Positions 32,353-32,370 of a stretch of 32,370 nt of DNA are shown here, piece by piece. The notes under the pieces are model-generated. The model ran no database searches. It was not told the origin of the DNA and worked only from the letters and a program-made list of their open reading frames with translations. Every line of letters begins with the position of its first letter. The first letter of the stretch is position 1. The position numbers were made by a program, and so were the translations under genes. This DNA is from Acidobacteriota bacterium (lineage in GTDB: Bacteria; Acidobacteriota; Holophagae; Acanthopleuribacterales; Acanthopleuribacteraceae). The DNA lies in contig PDUC01000007.1 in assembly GCA_002747255.1 (NCBI GenBank), positions 1 through 32,370 on the forward strand, read 5' to 3'.

Positions 32353-32370
32353 TTTGATAATTAAAGAATG

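Overview
The window looks like a chromosomal segment of a Gram-negative bacterium with a two-membrane envelope. It carries BamA, a Skp/OmpH-like chaperone, LpxD, FabZ, LpxA and a Lol-type lipoprotein exporter. It also carries a ClpC with a UVR segment and a futalosine-pathway menaquinone gene (mqnB). ClpC next to lipid A genes, together with futalosine-type menaquinone synthesis, fits Acidobacteriota or a related phylum better than Enterobacteria-type Proteobacteria. This placement is tentative: no rRNA is present and no search could be run. Non-ATG starts (TTG, GTG) with a good Shine-Dalgarno are common here, so several starts below differ from the longest reading frame.

Layout. Positions 1-88 hold the last codons of an IS630-type transposase. 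Positions 191-3200 (minus) are a TPR protein, a zinc-ribbon membrane protein and a patatin-like lipase in one tight operon. Positions 3487-5559 (plus) hold a PilZ/pseudo-receiver protein overlapping a YciH/SUI1-type protein, then CheX. Positions 5702-9271 (minus) are an RND/MMPL exporter operon with a small membrane protein and an exported protein. A DUF456 membrane protein (minus) and a MATE transporter (plus) diverge from a control region with two palindromes. An M14 cytosolic-type carboxypeptidase, a hicB pseudogene with an in-frame stop, and a fatty-acid desaturase with a helical C-terminal tail follow.

The core of the window is a ten-gene plus-strand run, 15258-27468: lysS, lolC/E-like, lolD, clpC, bamA, skp-like, lpxD, fabZ, lpxA and a glycosyltransferase. 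A near-consensus promoter lies just upstream of lysS. Gaps are very short and several genes overlap, so protein synthesis, lipoprotein export, proteolysis and outer-membrane assembly are probably co-transcribed. On the minus strand lie a sensor kinase, mqnB and a 98-residue conserved-looking protein (overlapping stops and starts), then tRNA-Arg(ACG) with its own promoter and terminator.

From about 30 kb the character changes. Positions 30365-31512 are an array of long repeats built from three-fold 10-bp units. After it comes an AT-rich end holding what look like two damaged genes: a redoxin-like gene with a frame break at a T run, and a short lipoprotein resembling the start of a beta-propeller protein. 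This end looks like an accessory region. The repeat array, the hicB nonsense codon and the redoxin frame break are the most unusual things here.
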